A stretch of DNA of 64,000 bases from JAWKTM01 sp041399085. Lineage in GTDB: Bacteria; Planctomycetota; Planctomycetia; Pirellulales; Pirellulaceae. The stretch's first letter is position 1. The number at the start of each line of letters is the position of its first letter. The stretch is taken from the NCBI GenBank assembly GCA_041399085.1, contig JAWKTM010000029.1, positions 1 through 64,000 on the forward strand. Direction: 5' to 3'. Positions 1-10,200 of this stretch are shown one piece after another. The notes under the pieces are model-generated. The model was not told where the DNA came from, searched no databases, and saw nothing but the letters and a program-made list of their open reading frames with translations. A program made the translations under genes and the position numbers.

Positions 1-51
1 GACATTTTGTGGTCGGTGCTGATGCTGCCGGAATTCCAACTTGTTCGTTAA
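1..51 (+). CDS. C-terminal tail of a DUF1553 (PSD1) protein, partial
   Basis: The first 17 codons are open and end in TAA at 49-51, giving a tail of the form DILWSVLMLPEFQLVR. Planctomycete DUF1553 proteins typically end in a 'D-(L/V)-LW-(A/S)-L-(L/M)-x-(S/P)-PEF' segment, which this matches. Position supports the call: a DUF1501 gene follows 81 bp later, and DUF1553 and DUF1501 genes are usually adjacent. The rest of the gene lies outside the window. Family assignment from so short a stretch is an inference. Confidence 0.6.
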   Translation, partial: DILWSVLMLPEFQLVR

Positions 52-132
52 ACCGCGGCGAACTCGCGTTACAATACAACCTCGAAACCACTTCCCACCG
101 CCGCACACTTCGCGACCTTGTGGAGGCCCGAC

Positions 133-1569
133 ATGCACCGCATCGAACAACGCCGCGACTTTTTGAAACAACTGGCCGCTGCCGGCGCCGCCACGCTGAT
201 GGCCGGCGAACCACGAATGCTCTCGGCCGCCGACGGGCAAGCGATCCAGCACCCGGCCGCCACCGCCGACTCGTGCATTCTGCTCTGGATGGGCGGAGGC
301 ATGGCCGCGCCCGACACGTTCGATCCGAAACGCTATGTGCCGTTCGAAGTCGGCGTGCCGGTGGCCGAAGTGGAAAGCACCTTCCCGGCGATCGATACCG
401 TGGTCGACGACATCAAAATCACGGCCGGCCTGGAAAACATCGCCCAGGTGATGGACCGAGCCACGCTGATCCGCTCGCACGTGCTGCCCGACCTCGGCAG
501 CATCCTGCACTCGCGGCATCAATACCATTGGCACACCGGCTACGTTCCGCCGCAAACGGTCGCCTGCCCGCACATCGGAGCGTGGATGGCTCGCGTGCTC
601 GGCCCGTTGAATCCCGTGATGCCGCCGTTCATCAACATTGGCCAGCGGCTCGAGGGCGTCGGCGAACAAGAAGAGCTGAAAGCCTTCACCACGGCTGGTT
701 TCTTCGGCAGCGAATTCGGCCCGATGAACCTGCCGTTTCCCGAAGAAGCCGCTCAATCGGTCCGCCCGCCGAAAGGCATGGACCCCGGCCGCTTCGCCGA
801 TCGCAACAAGTTGTTTCGCAAGCTGGTCGACCAATCGCCGCGCCGCGATTACATCGGCGATTTCCAGCGCGAGTCGCTGCTGCGTTCGATGGACAACGCC
901 TATCGGTTGCTCAGCGCCAAGGAGCGAGCGGCGTTCGACATCTCGCTCGAGCCGCGCGAGAGCTACGAGAAATACGATACGGGCCGCTTCGGCCGCGGCT
1001 GCTTGTTGGCTCGTCGGCTGGTCGAGAACGGCGCCCGGTTCGTCGAAGTCACGACGGAATACGTGCCGTTCTTGCATTGGGATACGCACGCCAACGGCCA
1101 CACCACGTTGCAGCGCATGAAGCAAGAGATCGATGGCCCGATCGCCCAATTGATTCTGGATCTGGAAAGCCGCGGGCTGCTCGACCGCACGTTGGTGATT
1201 CTGGCCAGCGAGTTCAGCCGCGACATGATTATGGAAGGCAAACCGGGCTCGAAAGCCAACGACCAGGCAACCGAGAAAGTCGACGCCTTGAAAGAGCTGA
1301 AGCACTACGGCCAGCATCGCCACTTCACCGGCGGTTCGTGCGTCGTGATGTGGGGCGGCGGAGTGCGCAAAGGCCAGCTCTACGGCGCCTCGGCCCCCGA
1401 ACGTCCGTTCGTCGCCATCGACAAGCCGCTTACGGTGACCGACCTCCACGCCTCGGTCTTCACCGCGATGGGCATCAGCCCGCAGACGGTCTTCGAGATC
1501 GAAAAACGCCCGTTCTACGCCACCGAAGACGGCCTCGGCAAACCCGCGCTGGAGTTGTTCGGCGCCTAA
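133..1569 (+). CDS. DUF1501 family protein (sulfatase-like fold)
   Basis: A 478-residue protein of the DUF1501 family, which has an alkaline phosphatase/sulfatase-like fold and is greatly expanded in Planctomycetes; its reaction is not established. The N-terminus has a Tat-like pattern (QRRDFLKQLAAAGAATLMAG), implying export. Family marks are WMGGGMAAPDTFDPK near residue 55, RGCLLARRLVENGARFVEV near 290, and LVILASEFSR followed by a glycine-rich C-terminal part. An ATG at 133 is preceded by GGAGG at 122-126, so it is preferred to the in-frame TTG at 118. The gene follows the tail of a DUF1553 gene by 81 bp, the usual pairing for cytochrome-like and DUF1501 proteins in this phylum, and they are probably co-transcribed. 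Confidence 0.9.
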   Translation: MHRIEQRRDFLKQLAAAGAATLMAGEPRMLSAADGQAIQHPAATADSCILLWMGGGMAAPDTFDPKRYVPFEVGVPVAEVESTFPAIDTVVDDIKITAGLENIAQVMDRATLIRSHVLPDLGSILHSRHQYHWHTGYVPPQTVACPHIGAWMARVLGPLNPVMPPFINIGQRLEGVGEQEELKAFTTAGFFGSEFGPMNLPFPEEAAQSVRPPKGMDPGRFADRNKLFRKLVDQSPRRDYIGDFQRESLLRSMDNAYRLLSAKERAAFDISLEPRESYEKYDTGRFGRGCLLARRLVENGARFVEVTTEYVPFLHWDTHANGHTTLQRMKQEIDGPIAQLILDLESRGLLDRTLVILASEFSRDMIMEGKPGSKANDQATEKVDALKELKHYGQHRHFTGGSCVVMWGGGVRKGQLYGASAPERPFVAIDKPLTVTDLHASVFTAMGISPQTVFEIEKRPFYATEDGLGKPALELFGA

Positions 1570-1576
1570 TGACGAC

Positions 1577-1604
1577 GTGCCTGGGGTCGAGCGCCGCGAG
1601 CCCC
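1577..1604 (+). repeat. Dispersed repeat, copy 1 (GTGCCTGGGGTCGAGCG type)
   Basis: A 28-bp sequence beginning GTGCCTGGGGTCGAGC and ending GCGAGCCCC directly follows the stop codon of the DUF1501 gene. Related copies occur at 17534-17561 in the same orientation, and at 5879-5906 and 6049-6076 in reverse orientation. All lie between genes. Confidence 0.7.
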
Positions 1605-1698
1605 CAGCCGCCACACTCCAGAGTTCCCATCATTCACCCGCCGCATCACACCGTCGATCCGCGACTAAAACGGCAGCGTTACCGCAACCGCTCACGCA

Positions 1699-1992
1699 CC
1701 TCAAGAAACGCCCGCGGACGTTCAAGAAACCGATTCGGTAGGCAAAACAACTGATTCGGTAAATCGAGAAATGAGCTCGGTAGCTCAAGAAATGCCCCCG
1801 GCAGGTCAGGAAATCGGTCCGGTACGTCAAGAAATGACCGCGGTAGCTCAAGAAATCGCTGCGGTAGCTCAAGAAATGACGGCGGTAGACCAAGAAATGA
1901 CCGTGGTCGTTCGAGAAATCAGCTCGGTACGGTCGGAAATCGATCGGTGAATCGAAGCAACGAGCCGGTAAACTCAAGAAACGGCTGCGGCC
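1699..1992. repeat. 21-bp tandem repeat, about 14 units
   Basis: Fourteen consecutive 21-bp units follow a consensus close to GCTCAAGAAATGACCGCGGT plus A, with no length change between units. The seven units 1783-1929 are the best conserved and the edges more diverged. Because 21 is a multiple of three, each frame gives a seven-residue repeat. On the plus strand one frame reads VAQEMTA-like heptads from an ATG at 1771 to TGA at 1948-1950 (59 codons), a coiled-coil-like pattern. On the minus strand a frame from 1977 to 1630 reads FLSYRGH-like heptads without a stop. Neither has a clear ribosome binding site, so coding status is open. The whole 1570-2268 interval otherwise holds only the dispersed repeat at 1577. 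Confidence 0.85.
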
Positions 1993-2268
1993 GCCGGATC
2001 AGCAAGTCGCGCAATATCCGCAACGCGATGGTAAATAAAGAGTTACGGATCGTCCGCTCACGCCTTGACTCGTCTCTGCAAATATTCGTCTTATAAAGTC
2101 CACCCGAGACTGGATCACGGCATATCGGCGCGATATCCTGGCGACGCTACACCCGGACAAGGCACCGCCTTGCAATCTTCGAGGTAGCTATTGTCCCCAA
2201 CGTTTGCTTTCTCGGCGCCTCCGTCGAGCGCGCCGGCCCATTCCCTTCCGAATCTCGGAGACACGACG

Positions 2269-2994
2269 ATGCGCGACCGCGAGTGGAATCGTTTGCGAAT
2301 GTTCCAAACCGCTACGGGAATCCTGAACGACGAGAAATACAAACCGATCTGGCACGAGCAACGGCCGTTGATCTTCACGGCCAAGGTGACCGCCATCGAA
2401 CAGGCGATCGCCGACTTCGAATCGGTGGCTCGTCGGCAAGAGACCAACATCACCGGCTCGGCGGCCGACAAGCGGCGCGAGGAAACCGAGTTGGAACAAG
2501 CTGCCCATCTGCTGGGCGGCGCGTTGGCAATCTGGTATCGCGACCAAAACAATTTGGAGGATGCGGCCAAGGTCGATATGACGATCACCGATTGGCGCAA
2601 GATGCGCGACGAGCAATTGCTGGGGCAAGCCCGTCTGCTGGAAGGCTTGGCCACGGCCGTGGTCTCCGGCCCCGACGCCGCATCCGCCGCCGATTATGGC
2701 GTCGACGCCGCGGAAGTCGCCCTTTTGAAAAAAGAGGCCGATGATTACGAAGCGGTCATCACCGCGCCGCAACAATCCCAAGCCAGCCGCGCGGCGATGA
2801 CTCGCCAAATCGTCGATCGCGCGAACGGCATCGAGCGGCAATTCGAGGAGCTGGACCGGCTGATTCTGCAATACCGCCGCCACCCCAACGGCCCCGACTT
2901 CATCGCCGCCTACCAATCCGCCCGCGTGATCCGAGACCTCGGCGTCCGCCACCGAGCACCATCGACGGACTCGCCCGAAGATAATAAGAATTAG
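2269..2994 (+). CDS. Uncharacterised all-helical protein
   Basis: A 241-residue protein I do not recognise by function. It is charged, has no signal peptide or membrane segment, and appears almost entirely helical; long stretches rich in E, A, Q, R and D (for example around ARRQETNITGSAADKRREE) could form coiled coils. It begins MRDREWNRLRMFQTA. The start at 2269 is an ATG with TCGGAG about ten bases upstream; an in-frame TTG at 2191 lacks such support. Codon use matches the neighbours. I have the impression that similar proteins occur in other planctomycetes, but cannot confirm it. It stands alone between a repeat region and an unrelated small gene. Confidence 0.7.
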   Translation: MRDREWNRLRMFQTATGILNDEKYKPIWHEQRPLIFTAKVTAIEQAIADFESVARRQETNITGSAADKRREETELEQAAHLLGGALAIWYRDQNNLEDAAKVDMTITDWRKMRDEQLLGQARLLEGLATAVVSGPDAASAADYGVDAAEVALLKKEADDYEAVITAPQQSQASRAAMTRQIVDRANGIERQFEELDRLILQYRRHPNGPDFIAAYQSARVIRDLGVRHRAPSTDSPEDNKN

Positions 2995-3081
2995 TCTCGC
3001 GGCCACAAACCAATCATGGTCAACGGTGCGCTGCCCGAATTCTGTTCGTCGAGAACATACTTCCCGCGAAAGGACCTGTGA

Positions 3082-3576
3082 ATGTCTTCAACCCGCGCCA
3101 AGCGATTCGTCACCATCCTAATTGTGATCGTGGCGAACCTATCAGTCACACAGGAGAAAACATCGGCGGATGAGAGGCAACCGGACGCGGAAGCCTCAAA
3201 AGCTCCGCCATTTGATCCGCCACATATTTTGGTGGCTCGGGGAATTGATGAGGATAATCGACTGATCTTGGTTGGGTATCAGACGATCTTCATTGGCAAT
3301 CAGGGCGAATCGTATAACAGCCCCACAATTACAAAGGCGCCGCTCGGCGATGTGAGAATCATGACCGTGGCGGGCAAAGCCGTGCCGATCGACGAGGCAC
3401 GCCGGCGATTGTCCGAGCGAGATACTCCGATTCTGTGCTCATCTTGGGAAATGCAACTGCCGGCGTTCTACGCCAAGCTCTTCGCCGCCGACACGCTGCA
3501 CTTTATTTTTCCACGCCAAGCGCCCGCCTGGAAACCCATTGCCGAACCTGGTCGTCCTAATCCCCAGAATCCATAG
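3082..3576 (+). CDS. Hypothetical exported protein
   Basis: A 164-residue protein with a short basic N-terminus followed by a hydrophobic stretch (FVTILIVIVANLSVT), consistent with a signal peptide or membrane anchor. The remainder has no motif I can name; it contains a beta-rich part (HILVARGIDEDNRLILVGYQ) and a proline-rich tail. A ribosome binding site (AAAGGA) precedes the ATG. It is followed by a convergent lepA gene. Base composition is slightly less GC-rich than the flanking genes. Function unknown. Confidence 0.7.
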   Translation: MSSTRAKRFVTILIVIVANLSVTQEKTSADERQPDAEASKAPPFDPPHILVARGIDEDNRLILVGYQTIFIGNQGESYNSPTITKAPLGDVRIMTVAGKAVPIDEARRRLSERDTPILCSSWEMQLPAFYAKLFAADTLHFIFPRQAPAWKPIAEPGRPNPQNP

Positions 3577-3765
3577 CTAGGGTCCGTGGTTAGTTACTCC
3601 TGCTCGTAACCAACGAATAGGCTTAGAATCGTCGCTGCCATCCGCGATTTTCGTTATCGGCTTTAATGTCGAGCCTCAAACGATTCGAGTAGGAGTACGA
3701 ATACCGCATTGCTGAGCACGAGAACTGCTGTGGCGAGTAATCGTAGGTGAAAGACTCGGACGAAC

Positions 3766-5580
3766 TTATTTGCGATCGCTCCCGGTGTCGAGGACGGCCA
3801 TGAAGGCCTTTTGCGGGATGTCGACTTGGCCGATCGACTTCATTCGCTTCTTGCCTTCTCGCTGCTTTGCCCACAGCTTCTTCTTGCGGCTGATATCACC
3901 GCCATAGCATTTGGCCGTCACGTTCTTGCGCATTGCCGGCACCGTTTCGCGAGCGATCACGCGCGAGCCGATGGCGGCTTGCACGGCGACCTCGAACATG
4001 TGCCGGTCGATCTCTTCCTTCAGCTTCTTCACGACTTGGCGGCCGCGGCGGTCTGAGTCGGCCCGATCGCAGATCACGCTCAACGCATCCACACGCTTGC
4101 CGTTGACCAAAATATCCATCCGCACCAAATCGGCCGGCTGGTAGCCAAGCAATTCGTAATCCATCGTGCCGTATCCGCGGGTCGCGCTCTTCAGCTTGTC
4201 GTGCAAATCGTAGATCACTTCGGCCAGCGGCAGATCATATCGCAACATCGCGCGGGTCGGCGACAAATATTCGGTCCCTTGCAAAATGCCGCGCCGATCC
4301 TGGCACAATTTCATCGTCGCGCCGATATATTCGGTCGGCAACAGGAAATTCACGCGCACGATCGGTTGCCGAAACTCTTCGATCTCGCCGGAATCGGGAA
4401 CTTCCTGCGGTCGATGGATTTCCTTCACTTCACCTCGCCGCGTGGTGATCTCGTAGGTCACGTTCGGGGCCGTCTGCACCAGGTCGACGTCCGACTCTTG
4501 CTCCAATCGCTGCTGGATGATTTCCATGTGCAGCAAACCCAGAAATCCGCAGCGGAAGCCGAACCCCAACGCTTCGCTCGATTCCGGCTCGAACTCGAAG
4601 CTTGGGTCGTTGATCGACAGCTTTTCGAGCGCGTCGCGCAGCTCTTCAAAATCCTGGCCGTCGGACGGGTAAAGCCCGCAGTAAACCATCCGCTTGGGCT
4701 TTTTGTAGCCAGCCAAAGCCGGAGCCGCGTTGTCGCCGGGGATGCTGACCGTATCGCCGATGTGGACCAAGTCGATCGACTTGATGTTGCAAATGATGTA
4801 GCCCACCTGCCCGGCACAAAGCTGGTCGCGCGGTGTCTGACGCGGCGCGAATTGTCCCAACTCCAGCACGTCGTGAACGGTGCCGCGTCGCAGGAAGCGA
4901 ATCTTTTGGCCTTTGCGAATCGTGCCGTTCATCACCCGCACATAAGTGATGACGCCGCGGAACTCGTCGTAATGCGAATCGAACACCATCGCCTGCAGCG
5001 TCGCATCTGGGTCGCCCGTCGGTGGCGGCACGCGGTCGATGATGGCGTCCAACAGCTCTTGAATGCCGATCCCGGCCTTCGCGCTCACTCGCAACACTTC
5101 GTCGGGATCGACGCCCAACGACTGCACCATCTCCTCGGTGACTTCGTCCGGCCGGGCGTGAGTGAGATCGATCTTGTTGATGATCGGCAGAATTTTCAGG
5201 TCGTGTTCCATCGCGGCGTAGGCGTTGGCAACCGTCTGGGCCTCGACACCTTGAAAAGCGTCGACCAGCAACAACGCTCCCTCGCAGCAAGCCAGCGAGC
5301 GGGACACTTCGTAATGAAAGTCGACGTGACCCGGTGTGTCGATCAGATTCAGCTCGAAAAGTTCGTTGCCCCGCTTACAACGCATCGCGACCGCCCGGGC
5401 CTTGATCGTGATCCCGCGTTCGCGTTCCAGCTCCATGTCGTCCAGCAACTGCTCCTTCATTTGCCGCGACGAGACGGTGCCGGTGAACTCGAGCATCCGG
5501 TCTGCCAGCGTGCTTTTGCCGTGATCGATGTGGGCGATGATCGAAAAGTTGCGGATATGCTTGCCGTCAATTTGCGACAT
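3766..5580 (-). CDS. lepA: Elongation factor 4 (LepA), ribosome-associated GTPase
   Basis: A 604-residue translational GTPase, close to the usual 600. GTPase motifs are clear: AHIDHGKST (G1), DTPGH (G3) and NKIDL (G4). The LepA-specific C-terminal domain is present, with YGTMDYELLGY and the basic end GGDISRKKKLWAKQREGKKR. LepA acts on the ribosome during translation, affecting initiation and back-translocation under stress. The start was set at the ATG at 5578-5580 because the protein then begins MSQIDGKHIRNFSIIAHIDH, the normal LepA N-terminus; the frame stays open for 55 further codons upstream without family similarity. It appears monocistronic. Confidence 0.97.
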   Translation of the reverse strand: MSQIDGKHIRNFSIIAHIDHGKSTLADRMLEFTGTVSSRQMKEQLLDDMELERERGITIKARAVAMRCKRGNELFELNLIDTPGHVDFHYEVSRSLACCEGALLLVDAFQGVEAQTVANAYAAMEHDLKILPIINKIDLTHARPDEVTEEMVQSLGVDPDEVLRVSAKAGIGIQELLDAIIDRVPPPTGDPDATLQAMVFDSHYDEFRGVITYVRVMNGTIRKGQKIRFLRRGTVHDVLELGQFAPRQTPRDQLCAGQVGYIICNIKSIDLVHIGDTVSIPGDNAAPALAGYKKPKRMVYCGLYPSDGQDFEELRDALEKLSINDPSFEFEPESSEALGFGFRCGFLGLLHMEIIQQRLEQESDVDLVQTAPNVTYEITTRRGEVKEIHRPQEVPDSGEIEEFRQPIVRVNFLLPTEYIGATMKLCQDRRGILQGTEYLSPTRAMLRYDLPLAEVIYDLHDKLKSATRGYGTMDYELLGYQPADLVRMDILVNGKRVDALSVICDRADSDRRGRQVVKKLKEEIDRHMFEVAVQAAIGSRVIARETVPAMRKNVTAKCYGGDISRKKKLWAKQREGKKRMKSIGQVDIPQKAFMAVLDTGSDRK

Positions 5581-5878
5581 AAAATGGCAGTCGGGAAGTA
5601 AGGTGGGGTGATCGTGCGTTGCTTTCGAGCGGTTTTCGCCGGTTCCATCGTAGCCACGCGGGTCAATTTGGGGAACGTCGCCTGAAAAACCGCTTCGCAC
5701 GGCGCGAACTAGTCCGAGCCGCTCAGCTCGCACCCGGCCATCCAAGCCCGATTACCGGCCGATTGCTCGAGCTGGTTGCTTGGTCGACGGCACGGCGAGC
5801 GAGCACTTACCTGGGTTAGTACCCTTCCAGTGACGAGAACTGTCGGGCTTGCGGGGGCATCGGAGAGCGGTGCGGCTG

Positions 5879-5906
5879 GGGGCTCGCTTTGTTTGACCTC
5901 AGGCAC
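5879..5906 (-). repeat. Dispersed repeat, copy 2 (reverse orientation)
   Basis: On the minus strand this reads GTGCCTGAGGTCAAACAAAG and ends CGAGCCCC, matching the copies at 1577 and 17534 with several substitutions. Confidence 0.6.
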
Positions 5907-6048
5907 AGATGCTTGAACGGAAGAGGTTAATGGTTAATCGTGAATGGAGAATGAAAAATGCAGAATGATTGTTGATTGTTCTTTTCTTTGTGGTCTTTGA
6001 GCCCTTTGTGGCTGTAATGAGATTTGCGGCGAACGCGCCGTGCCGCTA

Positions 6049-6076
6049 GTGGCTCGCTTCGCTTGACCCGAGGCAG
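6049..6076 (-). repeat. Dispersed repeat, copy 3 (reverse orientation)
   Basis: On the minus strand this reads CTGCCTCGGGTCAAGCGAAG then CGAGCCAC, a diverged copy of the element at 17534. It lies about 140 bp from copy 2 in the same intergenic region. Confidence 0.55.
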
Positions 6077-6123
6077 CGTGGGCCTTGGGGGCCGGGCTGC
6101 CTGGAATAGGTTTAGTCAGACGC

Positions 6124-7116
6124 CTAGTTGGTTTCCACTACCCAGATGTTTCGGTAACGAACCGGGTTGCCGTGGTCTTGTAGGTAGATCGGGCCGGGTT
6201 CCGGGCCGGGGCCGAGTGGGGCGGCGGTGGTGTTGCGGTTGCCGGGCAGCTCGACGTTGTCGTGAATCTTAACGCCGTTATGCAAGACGGTTACGCGCGG
6301 GCTGGCGACCAGCTTGCCGCTGTCGTCGTACTTGGCCGCTGTGTATTCCACGTCGTATGTCTGCCAAGCCAACGGCGGGAAACACATATTCACATCAGGA
6401 TCCTTCACGGAATAAATGCCGCCGCATTCATTCTGTTTGCCTTCCAAACCAAACGAATCGAGCATTTGGACTTCATAGCGCGATTGCAGATAGAGGCCGC
6501 TGTTGCCACGGCCTTGGCCGCTGTCTTCCGGTTGGAATGGAAGCCGGAATTCGATGTGCAACTTGTGGCTGCCAAACTTTTGCTTGCTCTTGGTTCCTTG
6601 CACCAACAGGCCATCCTCGATGCGGCCTTTCTCCCAGGCGTCGGCATTCTTGCCGTCGAACAACACGACCGCGCCGGCCGGTGGCTTCTGCCCCAACGTC
6701 GGGCTCTTGCGATCGACGCGGTTGAGCGTGGCGTCGACTTTACCGTCGCTGCCTAAGTCGACGCTGAGCTTACCGTTTTCAATCGTGCCGGTGCCGTGAT
6801 CGCTGCGGAACGAGACTTTACCGTCCTGAAGCTCGCCCACGCTTTCGGACCGCACCGGTTGTTCGCCGTTCCAGCCGTCGCCCGGCAGACCGCCGTGATA
6901 GCCGACCGAGCGGAAGCGCCCGTTGCCGGCGGCGATCACTTGCACGCCAACGCGTACTTTGCCGTCGGGCGTTTCCAGATCGCCAACGTACTCGCCCTGG
7001 ATCGAGTAATCCGGGCCGGCTTGATTCGGATCGGTAAACGCCGGCCCTTTGGCTTGGCCGTGCGAGGCAATCATCAACGTGGCGGCGAGGCCGAGAAACC
7101 ATCGCGATCGTTTCAT
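6124..7116 (-). CDS. DUF1080 (3-keto-disaccharide hydrolase-like) exported protein
   Basis: A 330-residue protein with a signal peptide (SRWFLGLAATLMIASHGQAKG). The C-terminal half, about residues 145-328, is a DUF1080 domain: it starts AGAVVLFDGKNADAWEKG, contains the core GNSGLYLQSRYEVQMLDSFG, and ends PVRYRNIWVVE. This jelly-roll domain is common in planctomycetes and related to 3-keto-glycoside hydrolases and concanavalin-like lectins. The N-terminal part carries beta segments with no clear family. The start at 7116 was chosen because AAGGAA lies just upstream and the signal peptide follows at once. A terminator-like hairpin at 7150-7179 separates it from the large gene upstream. Likely role: periplasmic carbohydrate metabolism (inferred). 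Confidence 0.9.
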   Translation of the reverse strand: MKRSRWFLGLAATLMIASHGQAKGPAFTDPNQAGPDYSIQGEYVGDLETPDGKVRVGVQVIAAGNGRFRSVGYHGGLPGDGWNGEQPVRSESVGELQDGKVSFRSDHGTGTIENGKLSVDLGSDGKVDATLNRVDRKSPTLGQKPPAGAVVLFDGKNADAWEKGRIEDGLLVQGTKSKQKFGSHKLHIEFRLPFQPEDSGQGRGNSGLYLQSRYEVQMLDSFGLEGKQNECGGIYSVKDPDVNMCFPPLAWQTYDVEYTAAKYDDSGKLVASPRVTVLHNGVKIHDNVELPGNRNTTAAPLGPGPEPGPIYLQDHGNPVRYRNIWVVETN

Positions 7117-7149
7117 GGTGGGTTCCTTGGAAAGGAGAGGTAGCAAGAG

Positions 7150-7179
7150 AAAAGCGGCGGCCGAACACGCGACCGCCGC
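7150..7179 (-). terminator. Rho-independent terminator-like hairpin
   Basis: Read on the minus strand, a GC-rich stem (GCGGCGG paired with CCGCCGC, one internal mismatch, loop near GTGTT) is followed directly by TTTTCTCTT. It lies 55 bp after the stop of the 7234-11547 gene and before the DUF1080 gene on the same strand. Confidence 0.5.
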
Positions 7180-7233
7180 CAGCGAGCGTCTATTGTTGGC
7201 ACGAGGCCAACGGCGTGCAAGCGACCGCGTCGG

Positions 7234-10200
7234 TCACTTGGCCAACGATTGCAGGTAGTCGATCAACGACGTGAAATCGTCGAGCGAAATCTCCTTGACC
7301 AACCCGTCAGGCATGATCGAAACGGATTGCTTCGAGCGATCCTCGATCGAGTCGACTTCGATTCGCAGTTCTTCGCCTTGGCCGTCGCGGATCGTCACCA
7401 CATCGGCCGCTTCGTTGGTGACGAACCCAGTGACGACTTTGCCGCTGTCCAGCAGAAAAGCGTTCGTAACGAAGCCCTGGGCGATCGACTTGCTGGGCAG
7501 CAACACGGCCTCGGCCAGTTGCTCGCGTTTGTAGGTCTTCGCCACTTGCGGCAGGAACGGTCCACGCAGCGGCTCGCCCTGTTTGACCGTATGGCATTTC
7601 GCACAGTTCAGCTTGCCGAACAGTTGCTCGCCGCGAGCGATGTCGCCCTGGCGTTTCAGCACGGCGGCGATCACGTCCTCGGGCTTCATCGTGCTGATCG
7701 GCGGGCCGGCCGGCGTGGGCTCGGGCGGCAGCTTCCAAGCATCGGCCACTCGGCGAGCCATTGCGGCGACGGCCTTGTCGGAACTGGCGAGCGACTGGCG
7801 GACTTGCGATTCGTAGTCGCGTTGGTTCGTCGCCTGGGCGGCTTCGAGCAACTGGGTGGCCCGAGCCGGATCGGCCCAACCTTCGGCCAGCGAGCGCTCG
7901 ACTAGCTCGCGTGTCTCGGGCGCCAACTGCTTGCGCGTAGCCAGGCTGAGCAGTGCGGCATCGGCCCACAACGAAGCGGCGCCGCGGGCCTTCGTCGCTT
8001 GAGCGTTCAACGCCTCGGCTTGCAGCGGCAACTGTTTGGCGTTGCGGAGCGCGTTCCACAGCTCGTTCGTCCGATGCTTGTTGCCGTCCTGTTCGTCGCT
8101 GTCGGCCAGCGTTTGCAGGGCGGTGGCGAACGCGTCGGGATGATCGCTCTTGAGCAACGTCGCGGCGGCCGCGAGGCGGAGTTCGCGCTGAGCTTTCGCA
8201 TCGCGAGCGACTCGCTCCAACAGCTCGGCGGCTTCCGGCGCGACCCGAGCGGCGCGGCCGATTTCCGCCACGGCGATCGGCAGCACCGAGGCGTCCTTCG
8301 CCGCGATGGTTATCAGCCGATCCAGCGTGCCGTCGAGCTGCACTTTGTGGCGAGCCAATGTGTTGAGCAACGTCGCGGCTTGATCGCCACTGGCTTGTTC
8401 CAAAGCCGCTTTCAACGCCGCCGCAATCCGGGGCGACGCCGCCCAGGCTTCGGGCTGATAATACGGCCCCGACGTATCTGGCCGCGTGCCCCAACTGTTG
8501 CCTTTCCACGGCCCGTCGACGTAGTGCAAGCGGCAGAGCGCTGTGAACAGACCTTGTCGCCGCTCGGGATTGGTTTCGGCGGCCAGGCGAGCGATCAACG
8601 CGTCGACCACCTCGGGCTCGTGGATCGATTGCAGAGCTCGCAGCGCGCGAGTGCGACGCGTTCGTTCGACTTCGCTGTCGCCAACCGCGGCTTCGATCGG
8701 CAGCAGGGCTTCGCCAGCTCGCAGCGCGATCAGCGCTTGCACGATGGTGTGCGCGATCACCGGGTCCGATTCGTCGAGCGAGGCGGCGAGGGCCTCGGCC
8801 GCTTGGCGTCGCGCTTGATCGTGGACCGACGAATTCGCGTGCTCGGCATCGGGACCGCCGAATCGAGCCAACGCGACGACGGCTTCCAAACGGGTGCGGG
8901 CGTTCTTGTCCGACAAACCGTTGGCGAGTAATGCGCTGTCGACGCCGCCCAACTGGTCGCCTCGATCGGCGAGCGCGCGAATCGCGAAAGCCCGAATCGT
9001 GGCATCAGCGGCCAACTGCAAAAGCGCCGGATTCGCTTGGGAACCAAGCGCTTGCTTCAGCGCGAACACCGCGGCGACGCGCGACGCGATCGGCTGCGAA
9101 GCGTCGACGGCGAGCTTTTCGATCTGCTGCGCGGTGGCTTCATTCAAGCCTCGACGAATCAACGTCCGTTGAGCTTCCATTCGGCGACGATGGCTGGGCG
9201 ACTTCAGCAGTTCGATCAGCTCCAGGTCACTTGCCGCGGCGAAGTCCGGCAACGGCTCGGGCTGGTAGCCTTTCGGCGTCACGCGAACCACGTAGCCGAC
9301 ATCTTCGCCGGCATAGGTAAACGTCGCCCCTTTCCAACTGGTCAACAGAATGCCGCTCATCGCATCAACATCCAAATCCGTGACGCGCGGTAAGCCAGCG
9401 AACTCATGCTGCTCGGGCTCGAAGGTCGCTCCGTTCGGTTTCAGCGGATGACGATAAACCCAACTTCGTCCCCAGTCGGCCGTATACAACGCTCGGCCGT
9501 AGCCGGCGGGAAAGCCCGGCTCGTCCATGAACAACGCGCCGCAACCCGAACCGCCGCCGTAGTCCGCCAGCGGTTGAACGATCTCGTCGCCGAAATTCAT
9601 GTACAACGACGGGTATCCGTGGTGTTCCAAGCCGGTGAAATGATGCAGCCGGATGTCCCAACCGCCACCGTCGTTCGTGTTGTCGCGAGTAAATCCGTTC
9701 AACAGCGGGTCGACCGCCACCTCCAAAATGTTTCGCGTTCCGCGCGAATAAGTTTGCAGCTCGGTACCGTCCGGCCGCACTCGCACGACACCGCCGCCTC
9801 GCATTTGCAGCTTGCGGCCGTCCGCTCCCTCGGCTTCCATAAAGCCGAAGTCGCCAATCGCCAGATACAGCCAACCGTCAATTCCCAGCGTGACGCCGTT
9901 CGACGTGTGATCGGCCGGCCGGTCCTTGAACGTGAAGGCCAAGTTCTTGACCAGCACCTGCTGCTCGTCGGAATGGCCGTCGCCATCGTGATCGATGAAG
10001 GCACTCAAGTGCGGCGGGTGCAAGACATACAACCGATCGTGGTCCCATACCAAACCGCGAGGCGAATCGACGTTGTCGACAAACAGCTTCGATTCGTCGG
10101 CTCGACCATCGCCGTCCAAATCTCGCAGGCGAATCACCGCGCCGCGATTCGCGGCGCGATCGAGCGAACCGTTCTTGTCGACGGAAACGTAAGCCGTGCC

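Larger units (their letters stand above)
5581..6123. other. Intergenic region, no gene seen
   Basis: No supported gene in 543 bp. It contains two inverted copies of the dispersed repeat (5879-5906 and 6049-6076). A slightly AT-rich stretch around 5930-6000 may hold the lepA promoter or a decayed sequence. I saw no tRNA-like or clear terminator structure. Confidence 0.5.

Noticed and set aside
9..1754. Long open frame overlapping the first DUF1501 gene on the same strand
   Set aside because: Arg/Pro/His-rich translation with no family similarity; a frame shadow of a GC-rich gene with a clear Tat signal and ribosome binding site in the true frame.
3590..3625. Imperfect inverted repeat GTTAGTTAC/GTAACCAAC between two convergent genes
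   Set aside because: Stem has a mismatch, is short and not followed by a T run; too weak to call a terminator.
4201..5601. 466-codon plus-strand frame opposite lepA
   Set aside because: Antisense shadow of a certain gene; composition is that of the complement of biased codons.
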